Source: Bacteroidota bacterium
GTDB lineage: Bacteria > Bacteroidota > Ignavibacteria > Ignavibacteriales > Melioribacteraceae
Length of the DNA stretch: 60,655 nt
Assembly: GCA_023447335.1 (NCBI GenBank)
Contig: JAEXOD010000241.1
Coordinates: forward strand, 1 to 60,655
Direction of reading: 5' to 3'
Shown piece by piece: positions 37,201 to 43,571 of this stretch (positions within the stretch are counted from its first letter, which is position 1; each line of letters opens with the position of its first letter). The notes under the pieces were generated by a model. That model made no database searches. It saw only the letters and a list, made by a program, of their open reading frames with translations, and was not told the origin of the DNA. The position numbers and the translations under genes were made by a program.

Positions 37201-37753
37201 CCAGTTTGTTTATTTTATCCAAATGCTTTTCAACCATTAAAGCAAACGGAATATTTGTGGCATTATACCCTCTAAATTTGTTAAACTGATTAAAGATGAT
37301 TTTAGTTATTTTGTGTTTATTGGTATCCTGACCGCCTACGCTATCAATATTAAAAATTATCGTATCTATTTCGGTCTTTTTAATTTTATTATTTAATAAA
37401 GTAATGTTGGAAGCGGTACAATCGCCTAAATCATCGGAATCGTTGTTGTGCTTTACGGCATCCAAATAGCGGTTAAAAGCCATTTCGGAATACTTTTTGT
37501 TTAGACAATAGAAAACATATTTAATAAAATGCGATTTACCGGAGCCGTAGAATCCGCTTACCCAAATACCTGTCTTATCCGTTTTAGAGTTAAATAACCC
37601 GTCTAAAAATTTGTATAAATTGTTAATGGTTGAATTTGTAAATACATATTCTTCTATTTCGGTATTAATAGTTGCTTCGTCAAGCTTATCGACCACAACG
37701 GCAGGATTAATATTCCTTTCAATATCTCTAAAAAACAGATCTTTAATATTCAT
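34280..37753 (-). CDS. brxC: BREX P-loop ATPase BrxC
   Basis: This protein of 1157 residues starts MNIKDLFFRDIERNINPAVV, the usual opening of BrxC; a TTG four codons earlier (37765) overlaps brxB but is a poorer start. Walker A is VSGFYGSGKSHF (about 65-76) and Walker B LVFLIDEISQYIG. The rest is long and helical, with a charged coiled-coil near the C-terminus. BrxC (PglY family) is an essential ATPase of BREX. It begins 8 bases after the brxB stop, with GAGAGC as possible ribosome binding site. Confidence 0.92.
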   Translation of the reverse strand: MNIKDLFFRDIERNINPAVVVDKLDEATINTEIEEYVFTNSTINNLYKFLDGLFNSKTDKTGIWVSGFYGSGKSHFIKYVFYCLNKKYSEMAFNRYLDAVKHNNDSDDLGDCTASNITLLNNKIKKTEIDTIIFNIDSVGGQDTNKHKITKIIFNQFNKFRGYNATNIPFALMVEKHLDKINKLEEFIKLINERLNIDWSEKATTAIWLKLKSVLEIVEELDPSVDIASLSNKIKNPDDITIADHLIPELVDFLNTKPRDYRLVFLIDEISQYIGSDSSLLLNLQTIVEEIGAKCGGKIWITTTAQQTLNDFLNNNQNRNEDFGKILGRFETRISLESQDSTYITQKRILDKNSNGIAYLSDYYNKYKMDIENQFILKHDIYSGFDSKDSFINSYPLIPYQFKLIADVFESFAFLGYVIKEVKDNERSLLRIIHHTVKLMKDKEVGEFVTFNSFFNDLMISNLTHIAQRILDRAKSISTIKNDPFAKSVIHTLFMISNILDSKKKSFPATLDNLILLLINTPAINRLDLQKKIESILNILIENTIIFKENDYYQFYKEEEIDVARQIENTVVTSEDRLDYFYRDLLQSVISINSRYPYGKSVFTVSLSIDEKNILQNGDIKIIISIFDTAPPQEKLIGSNRNDLIFCINDWFMKDKKMRNDFEIYIKNKKFVLLSADSSTGSRKIAIDKFALLNNQRIKDIQNAFRNNFFKTPFISTGKIGSLADFTVQSPESIYKNAVEYHLSEVYNKISIADSYAFSQDMLKTNSSRDITDKTLSTAENLVESMLLRQGDSICLADVIKQYEKPPYGWRDWAILDILIRLVKKNKRKFEYRSDQIDLKTFIDKASRTNERQAINVIKQENFDISVITGAIDNFKNIFNESIPFNEDFNIVIHQIKEKCKHYLQKYESLKENYISYPFAKIFSDVSEKLRNIIAMRDPKAFFDHLQAEQNTLKTLLDSCKENESFIDTHFKRYEDIKKTFEKLSVNLNNLDENSRKKAEQIENYLNNEVNPGENFHLIMKMNTEITNVIKEKTKEIKQETLEVYNKIFEDVKKTAVENGMTLNEELQKYNLSDEIETEQSIDRIELYKANANNFKLEAVKYVIDKKLKVENKDKETEVIRNLNCVIKNKEDLEDFLAKLKNQIETKLNNNKIVIIN

Positions 37754-37761
37754 AAAAGCTC

Positions 37762-38364
37762 TCAATTATTATTTAATAAAATTGCCCGATAAAAATCTTC
37801 GTTATTTAATTCGTTAAAAAGATAATAATGATTATTTTCAAATTTCCCGGGGTAAAAAGAAATAATTTTATAGTTACCGGCATTAATATATTTTTCGTAA
37901 AGTTTAACAAATTCGCTTAAACGCAAAAACGGAAAAATTGAACCAAAACCGTGAATAAAAATATATACCTTTTTATACTCGTTTTGTAAGTTAAAACTAT
38001 TCATTATTTTTTTATTTAAGAAATCAAAGAAATCAGATCCGAATGCACAATCCCGAGTCGGTTCATAAATAGAATCCGTGCCTTCAATTTTTTCCTGTTC
38101 AATAAGTAAATCAAATAAACTGTCATTACCCAAAAATCGAGACTTCAGAAAGTCAATAAAAACATCATAAATATTAATGACCATACAATCTTGATAAATA
38201 GCTGCTCTAAGCAGTCTGTTTTTAAGAATTTCGAGTTCTTCCCTAAAGCAGTATTCTTCGGCAGGGTTGTAGGTATATATGTAAACGGGAAAAAATAAAC
38301 TGCCACTTTCCGGATTTTGGAATTCGGTGGTGGAGAGCAAATTAAACAGATTGTCTAAATTCAT
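37762..38364 (-). CDS. brxB: BREX protein BrxB (DUF1788)
   Basis: This 200-residue protein fits DUF1788: FPVYIYTYNPAEEYCFREELEILKNRLL near the N-terminus and YKKVYIFIHGFGSIFPFLRLSEFV, IISFYPGKFENNHYYLF later. BrxB is a small core protein of type I BREX of unclear biochemical role. Its start lies 23 bases inside brxA and it ends just before brxC. Confidence 0.88.
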   Translation of the reverse strand: MNLDNLFNLLSTTEFQNPESGSLFFPVYIYTYNPAEEYCFREELEILKNRLLRAAIYQDCMVINIYDVFIDFLKSRFLGNDSLFDLLIEQEKIEGTDSIYEPTRDCAFGSDFFDFLNKKIMNSFNLQNEYKKVYIFIHGFGSIFPFLRLSEFVKLYEKYINAGNYKIISFYPGKFENNHYYLFNELNNEDFYRAILLNNN

Positions 38365-38977
38365 TATATTCCCTCAGAATATTTTCTCTTTCAAATTTAT
38401 TTAAGAAAGCAAATTCTAAAAACCATCTATCACCGTAATACAAAAAATTTAACCAAAACTTATTTGTCGGCTTTGTTATTAAAATAGAGTTTTTGTTTAA
38501 TAAATTTGCCCGTGAGTAGATTAAAAAAATTGCACTGATTATTTTTGTTCTTGTAGTATCTGACCAATTATTAATTTCGGGATGTTCGATACTTTTATTT
38601 TGAAAAAATATATGAACATCTTCAGAATTAAGCGTTAAATTTAAAGTTCTTACTTTAGGCAAAATTACATCTTTATGTAAATCGAAAAGCAATAAATAAT
38701 TTTTTAGAAGCAAATAGAACATTAAAAAGGCTTTTTCGTTATGGTCGGCATCAATAAAATGTTTCCAAAAGCGGTTGCCTATATTATCCGAGCGGTTAAG
38801 CATTTCCGAAAAGAATCTATTTCTGGAACTTTCAGATTTGATATTAAGCAGATTATTGTTTATAATATTATCTTTTTCGGCTCTCAAATCCGAAAAAGCC
38901 AATATGTGGGCAACGGTAGTAAATTCCTCCAGCATTAAGTTGCCAACCGTAAACGTATATTTATATTTCTCACTCAT
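38342..38977 (-). CDS. brxA: BREX protein BrxA (DUF1819)
   Basis: The true start is the ATG at 38975-38977, giving 211 residues beginning MSEKYKYTFTVGNLMLEEF; a frame open further upstream to 39121 would add a hydrophobic, unlikely N-terminus. The sequence fits DUF1819: a small helical DNA-binding protein, first in most type I BREX operons. It overlaps brxB by 23 bases. An inverted repeat lies 8 bases before the start codon. Confidence 0.87.
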   Translation of the reverse strand: MSEKYKYTFTVGNLMLEEFTTVAHILAFSDLRAEKDNIINNNLLNIKSESSRNRFFSEMLNRSDNIGNRFWKHFIDADHNEKAFLMFYLLLKNYLLLFDLHKDVILPKVRTLNLTLNSEDVHIFFQNKSIEHPEINNWSDTTRTKIISAIFLIYSRANLLNKNSILITKPTNKFWLNFLYYGDRWFLEFAFLNKFERENILREYNEFRQSV

Positions 38978-38984
38978 TCCAAAC

Positions 38985-39011
38985 TGCAACAATACCAATT
39001 TTATTGTTGCA
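38985..39011 (-). promoter_or_regulatory. Inverted repeat in the BREX promoter
   Basis: Perfect 9-base arms TGCAACAAT (38985-38993) and ATTGTTGCA (39003-39011) around a 9-base spacer sit directly before brxA. The minus strand upstream reads TTGTATTTATTTTTTTGTAT, which may hold the promoter, so a repressor bound here would block it. No BrxR or other WYL-type regulator gene is next to the operon. Confidence 0.6.
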
Positions 39012-39432
39012 AGATACAAAAAAATAAATACAAGTTGGAAATAATTTATAAAAAAATAACTGAATTTAAGCCTTAATAAGCATATGGACAAGCAGAGATA
39101 TGAATTTGTTAAATCAGACAATAAAAACGTCTTAAAATTTATTTATGTGCGAATTTAAGCGGGTTATAAAAGAAGACCAACCAAAATAAAGCGACAAACG
39201 GAATTTAGCAACACAAATACTGCCGTTCAAAAAAAATCACCCGACTTATCAACTAAGAAATATTGGTTTTTACTAAAGAATTTTGGTTTGATTTGTATGT
39301 ATAACTTTAAAATTTACATATAAAATGAACCGAAATTATACTTTTTTTAAGTTGGAATAACTTTTTAACCCAACATATCGTTAAGTTATTTATTAAATAA
39401 AATTTTATTTATTACTTTAAATTTGCATAATA
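39012..39432. other. Spacer between BREX and the partition operon with inverted iteron halves
   Basis: No gene is seen. CACCCGACTTATC (39238-39250) and ACCCAACATATCGTTAA (39368-39384) are inverted versions of the replication iteron (ACGATAAGTCGGGT) found at 40525. They suggest that Rep or a related protein also binds here, ahead of parA. Confidence 0.5.
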
Positions 39433-39496
39433 TTACGTATTAACGTATTATTGTAAAAACGTAATTACGGTATTACGCTAAAACGGTATTACGGCT
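39433..39496. promoter_or_regulatory. GTAATTACG box cluster upstream of parA (centromere/operator candidate)
   Basis: Repeated elements ATTACGTATTAACGTATT, ACGTAATTACGGTATTACG and ACGGTATTACGG fill 64 bases just before the parA ribosome binding site. The same boxes recur at 42331-42378 and 42858-42899 and, as far as I can see, nowhere else. They fit binding sites of the small ribbon-helix-helix partition protein, which would both form the partition complex and repress parA. Confidence 0.6.
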
Positions 39497-39522
39497 TTAC
39501 AGTAAAAGAAAATGGAGAAATC

Positions 39523-40161
39523 ATGATAATTTCAGTATTGAATTTAAAGGGTGGTTCGGGTAAGTCAACTATATCAACCAACTTAGCGGTAGCGGCAAAT
39601 TTAGACGGATTTCGGGTGTTGTTAATAGATACTGACCCTCAAGCAACAAGTATTCGCTGGGCAGGAGAACGCCCCGATACAGCCGCTAAAATTAGCGTAG
39701 TGGCAATTCCAGATGCCAAAGCACTAAAAAAGCAAATTACAGAGTTTACCAAAGATTATGATATGATAATTATTGACGGTGCGCCACAGCTCGATTTAAT
39801 ATCCACAACCTCAATTGCCGTATCAGAAACGGTTCTAATTCCGGTATCGCCTAGCCCGTATGACATTTGGGCAACCGAAAATATTGTTCAGCGAGTTAAA
39901 ATAGCCCAGGAAATTAATTCGAAACTGACAGCATATTTTATCGTTAATAGAGACAATCCAAGGACGTTGCTAAGCCAAGATACCAATGAAGCCCTAAAAG
40001 AGCTAGGATTGCCCTTATTTAGCGTTAAATTGCATAATAGAATAGCTTATGCGGATTCGGCATTGAACGGATTATCCGTACTTGAATGGACCGACCAAAA
40101 AGCGAAGGATGAAGTTATTGCTTTATACAGTGAATTAAAACAATTAATGGAGATAAAGTGA
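39523..40161 (+). CDS. parA: Plasmid partition ATPase ParA (type Ib, ParF-like)
   Basis: This 212-residue protein has the deviant Walker A KGGSGKST at 9-16, DTDPQATSIRW (Walker A'), and YDMIIIDGAPQLD (Walker B). Its small size, without N-terminal HTH, is that of type Ib ParA such as ParF. It drives plasmid segregation over the nucleoid with the DNA-binding protein encoded next. GGAG lies 7 bases before the ATG. The next gene overlaps its stop. Confidence 0.92.
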   Translation: MIISVLNLKGGSGKSTISTNLAVAANLDGFRVLLIDTDPQATSIRWAGERPDTAAKISVVAIPDAKALKKQITEFTKDYDMIIIDGAPQLDLISTTSIAVSETVLIPVSPSPYDIWATENIVQRVKIAQEINSKLTAYFIVNRDNPRTLLSQDTNEALKELGLPLFSVKLHNRIAYADSALNGLSVLEWTDQKAKDEVIALYSELKQLMEIK

Positions 40162-40376
40162 TTATGGACCGTAAAAGACTTTCAGATTCATTAAAAAAGC
40201 CGATTGAAACTCAATCAAACACTACAGATTTGATTATTAATACAATCGAGAATACTTCCGAAAAAAAACTTACCGTAATGTTACCAAACCATTTGCATCA
40301 TAAGTTAAAGGTATATGCAGCTCAAAATCATCTTTCAATAAAAGAAATAATTGTAAATTTTCTGGAAAAGCTTTAA
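40158..40376 (+). CDS. Ribbon-helix-helix partition protein (ParG-like)
   Basis: This 72-residue protein has a flexible polar N-terminus and a ribbon-helix-helix fold at its C-terminus: KKLTVMLPNHLHHKLKVYAA then LSIKEIIVNFLEKL. The GTG at 40158 overlaps the parA stop; the ATG at 40164 is an equal alternative. In type Ib systems the partner binds the centromere repeats through the ribbon and stimulates ParA with its N-terminal tail. Here the GTAATTACG boxes are the likely target. Confidence 0.8.
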   Translation: MIMDRKRLSDSLKKPIETQSNTTDLIINTIENTSEKKLTVMLPNHLHHKLKVYAAQNHLSIKEIIVNFLEKL

Positions 40377-40716
40377 AAAAATATCCCGACTTATCGTTAG
40401 ATAAATAAAATTACAAAGAGCTATAACACAATTTCACCCGAAATATCGTTAACTAGAGCCTAATCTATTGCTTTTTTAGTGACTTTTCGATATTTTGGGT
40501 TAAAATTTAACGAAGATTGGGAAAACGATAACTTGGGTAAAATAAACGATAAGTCGGGTGAAATAAACGATAACTTGGGTAAAATAAACGATAAGTCGGG
40601 TGAAATAAACGATAAGTCAGGTTAAAATCGGCTTGTAACTTATTGTAATATAATAAGTTGGCGTTCCCCTACTATATATAACTATTAATAACTATTTAAA
40701 AACTACTATTAGAGTA
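40377..40716. repeat. Plasmid origin region with five 21-bp iterons and inverted half-sites
   Basis: Five direct repeats of ACGATAA(G/C)T(C/T)GGGTgAAATAA start at 40525, 40546, 40567, 40588 and 40609, exactly 21 bases apart (two helical turns). Inverted copies lie at 40385-40398 (CCCGACTTATCGTT) and 40435-40450 (CACCCGAAATATCGTT). Direct iterons in front of a rep gene with inverted copies as operator are the hallmark of iteron-regulated plasmids. The rep gene follows at 40717. Confidence 0.85.
40633..40659 (+). repeat. Recombinase-core-like site, copy 3 (best symmetry)
   Basis: TTGTAACTTATTGTAA (40633-40648) matches copies at 4074 and 10530. Arms AACTTATT (40637-40644) and AATAAGTT (40652-40659) are perfect inverted repeats round a 7-base spacer GTAATAT, the form of a Xer/tyrosine recombinase core. 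It sits between the iterons and rep, a usual place for a resolution site. Confidence 0.5.
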
Positions 40717-42327
40717 ATGGTTTTTTTTATGGATGATAATGAAATAAATGTTAAAAATAACTCATTTGGCGGTATTATAAAGCTGCGTCAAGATATTGAT
40801 AACTCAACATATCAATTATTCCAACGGTTGGAAGAATCTCCTACCGGGGAAATTGTATATCAAATTGAAAAAGACAACAAGAAAGTATCTATAGAATTAA
40901 GTTATAGCAAAACTCCTGATAGAAAGGTAAGTCGTACAACGGCAGATTTAGAAATATTATTAGCATCCCTTCTAACACAAAATGAATATGACAGAGTGAT
41001 TACAAATATTACAATGAAAGATTTGTTAGAATATTTAAACCGTGAATCAAGCGCCCAGAACTATGAACGATTAAAAAACGATTTAAAGGTATTAAAAACT
41101 TTGGATAGAACTATTGTTATAGAAGAATTTAATGACATTACTGACAATAAACCACCGAAACGACAAAAAATTAAAATGCAATCAATGATTATTGAGGAGC
41201 TTGATCTCGATTCGCGTTCTCCCCATTCAAATAAAATTGTGCTTGCAGAAACATTTGTTGAAAGAGTTAAAAATCGATTTTTTATACATTTGCCTCCAAA
41301 ACAAGTGTTTTTTGCACTTAGCAGTAACGCCAAAAATGTATGCGAAAGACTGATTACAATATTACGACCGGTAGGCAGAGGCAATGATCGTAGGTTTAGC
41401 ATGCATACCATAAAAAAAACCATTGAAGATTTTACATCTGAAATAATAGGTTACAATTATAAATACAATCATAAGCGAAAAGAAGTTATTAATAACGTAT
41501 TAAATCAGCTTGATTTTTTAGTACAAAATTACACTTTTGAGAAGGATAAAGTTAGAAGGAATACATATATAATTGTGAATTTCTACAAGTACGAAGAGTA
41601 TATGGCTAATATAAAAAATATTGAAGGAGTAAAATATCGTTCAACTGATGACGAGTCTGAAATTCATAAGAGTGAAAATATAGCCGGCGAAATGAACGAT
41701 ACGGTTTTATATTACGAATTAATACAAGCAGATATTTCTGAAAGTAAAGCCGCTAAAATTATTAAAATGGATTTTAATTGTATAAAAAGCAATAGTGCAG
41801 AAATAGAGAAATCGTATTATGATAACGGCTTAACGTTTGAAGACTATGTTAGAGAGAAGATAACTGTTGTGAATGATTATGCCAAAAGAAAAAAAGAGAA
41901 TAAAGAGCCGGTTAATATTGAAGCGTTATTGATAAAAGCATTACAGGAAAATTGGCAAAATAATCATGTTGCAGAAGAGAAAAAACAACAGGCAGAACAA
42001 ATTAAAATACAGCAAATGAAAGCTCAAGAAAAACAATTAGAGGAGCGAATAGAGGTAATTAAAGTTCATTACGAATCAAAAATACAGAACAAAGTAGAAA
42101 AAATTATAGAGAACGAGCCGGAAACAATTGAGAAGATTATTTTGGAATTAAAGAATAACAATTCTATTCATACATATAATGATACATTAACTCCATTAGA
42201 AAATTATCAAAATAAAATAATTGTAAGAGGAGTTATAAATGGTATTATGGCTTCAAAGTATAATACTATTGCAGAGTTGTATGAAGAAATGGCTGCTAAA
42301 ATTGAATTAGTTAAAAAAGGTTATTAA
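40717..42327 (+). CDS. Plasmid replication initiator (Rep_3-like, two winged helices)
   Basis: This 536-residue protein (or 532 from the ATG at 40729) has features of iteron-binding initiators: an N-terminal winged-helix part (DLLEYLNRESSAQNYERLKNDLKVL), a second one (RPVGRGNDRRFSMHTIKKTIEDF ... NHKRKEVINNVLNQLDFLVQNY), then a charged coiled coil (EEKKQQAEQIKIQQMKAQEK) and a C-terminal helical part. It directly follows the iteron array, which is the strongest reason for the call. The length is greater than the usual 250-350 of Rep_3 proteins; the coiled-coil extension is unusual. Confidence 0.75.
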   Translation: MVFFMDDNEINVKNNSFGGIIKLRQDIDNSTYQLFQRLEESPTGEIVYQIEKDNKKVSIELSYSKTPDRKVSRTTADLEILLASLLTQNEYDRVITNITMKDLLEYLNRESSAQNYERLKNDLKVLKTLDRTIVIEEFNDITDNKPPKRQKIKMQSMIIEELDLDSRSPHSNKIVLAETFVERVKNRFFIHLPPKQVFFALSSNAKNVCERLITILRPVGRGNDRRFSMHTIKKTIEDFTSEIIGYNYKYNHKRKEVINNVLNQLDFLVQNYTFEKDKVRRNTYIIVNFYKYEEYMANIKNIEGVKYRSTDDESEIHKSENIAGEMNDTVLYYELIQADISESKAAKIIKMDFNCIKSNSAEIEKSYYDNGLTFEDYVREKITVVNDYAKRKKENKEPVNIEALLIKALQENWQNNHVAEEKKQQAEQIKIQQMKAQEKQLEERIEVIKVHYESKIQNKVEKIIENEPETIEKIILELKNNNSIHTYNDTLTPLENYQNKIIVRGVINGIMASKYNTIAELYEEMAAKIELVKKGY

Positions 42328-42330
42328 AAA

Positions 42331-42378
42331 CGCAATGCCGTAAAAACGTAATGGCGTAATTACGTTAATACGGTTAAA
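42331..42378. promoter_or_regulatory. GTAATTACG box cluster after rep
   Basis: Just past the rep stop: ATGCCGTAAAAACGTAATGG and GCGTAATTACGTTAATACGG, similar to the boxes upstream of parA at 39433. Confidence 0.5.
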
Positions 42379-42431
42379 GTAATCTAATTAAAACAGTATT
42401 TTATAGCAAAATTGAATATTCTTATGTACTT

Positions 42432-42810
42432 AAAAATATTATTTTAATTTTGCTAATAACCATAATAATTATGCAGAGCTGCTTCTTACTTGATTCCATA
42501 TGTACAAATCAGAATGTTTACAATTATAATGTTCCTGATACTCTTTTTATCGGTGATGTAATAATCAATAATGACTTATATAATCTGGAAGGCGAGATTT
42601 ATAATATAACATCGGGAAATAGTATATAAATGGGATTCACAACTGTCTTTTAAGGATCGGGTTACTGTTGCTTTGGATTGGCTTGATACTACTTTGCAAT
42701 CGCCTCAAAGAATTAAAATTACACAAGCAGACGGAAATTTTATGCTTAATCATATTTTTATAGTTCGCAAAGAAACTATATCTGATACACTTAAAAACAG
42801 GGTTAAATAA
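42432..42810 (+). pseudogene. Frameshifted small lipoprotein gene
   Basis: A frame from 42432 reads a hydrophobic stretch KNIILILLITIIIMQSC, lipobox-like, then CFLLDSICTNQNVYNYNVPD and stops at 42627-42629. In the next frame the protein-like sequence goes on without pause, YKWDSQLSFKDRVTVALDWLD to HIFIVRKETISD, and stops at 42808-42810. A single indel near 42625 explains both. No ATG opens the hydrophobic part; the internal ATG at 42471 would lose the signal peptide. It is a decayed gene of about 125 codons. Confidence 0.6.
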
Positions 42811-42857
42811 AGGAAAAATTTTGAATGGAATTAGATATTGTTTTATAAATAAACGGT

Positions 42858-42899
42858 CGTATTACCGTAATTACGACAAAACGTAATTACGGTATTACG
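42858..42899. promoter_or_regulatory. Large GTAATTACG inverted repeat (centromere candidate)
   Basis: CGTATTACCGTAATTACG (42858-42875) and CGTAATTACGGTATTACG (42882-42899) are inverted over 18 bases with one mismatch, separated by 6 bases. Each arm itself contains the palindrome CGTAATTACG. It is the third cluster of the box found at 39433 and 42331. Confidence 0.6.
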
Positions 42900-43167
42900 G
42901 TAAATGTTTTGAAATTTATGAAACATGGGTGCTTGTAGGGTATTTATTTTTAATAGTGTACGTTGTGTGCTCGGTGCTTTAAAAGTAGCTTAATCGGAGA
43001 GCTCGAGTCCACAAAAACGATTTACATCGCATACAATTCGGATACTTCGCAAATAGCAATTACCCAAATAATTTTATAACTTGGTTTGGTAGCTTTAATT
43101 TCTGATACAACGACATTTTTTAAAAATTATTTCGGTAACATTTTTAATGATGTAATTCGGTTTTAAT

Positions 43168-43446
43168 TGACCATGTATATTTTGTTGTAATGTTTTGTTA
43201 TATTTATTCTTTGTTAATTTAAATTTATTAAGTAACAATCTATTGAAATGTTGTTTTGGTGAAGATTTAAATAATGCAATTACGAGGATAATTAAAGAAT
43301 GTGATAAATTTCTATATTTTGCGTTGTGTCAAAAAATTAACTACAAAATAAATAAGTGCTATAATCATAACTACCGTTCATATAAAAACAAACAGGGTAA
43401 ATATAATGATAGAAAAGCGGCCTTAGTGCCGCTTGTATTATTCTAA
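43168..43446 (+). repeat. Diverged duplicate segment with a small frame, copy B
   Basis: Homologous to 4222-4440. Here an 83-codon frame (43195-43446) stays open and contains NNAITRIIKECD and QKINYKINKC, which match the broken frame of copy A. No ribosome binding site or known family; a relic is more likely than a working gene. A stem AAGCGGC/GCCGCTT at 43415-43434 may be a terminator. The stretch 42900-43167 shows nothing else. Confidence 0.5.
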
Positions 43447-43571
43447 AGAAGGGAAAACCTAAAAAACACTTGTGGTTTATTTATATTACGATTCGTATAT
43501 AATATATTTGTAAAAAACATTTTATATAAACTAAGGTAAGCGGTAGACAGTCATCTTTTTGGTAATGGAAG

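Noticed and set aside
38978..39121. Longer N-terminus for BrxA from the open frame to 39121
   Set aside because: The added 48 residues are hydrophobic and unlike BrxA; MSEKYKYTF at 38977 is the natural start.
40525..40629. CRISPR array
   Set aside because: The 21-base repeats are contiguous with no unique spacers and lie before a rep gene; they are iterons. No cas genes are seen.
43195..43446. 83-codon frame as a real gene
   Set aside because: Its homologous stretch at 4222-4440 is broken by stops and has no start, so a duplicated relic is more likely. Kept as a repeat.
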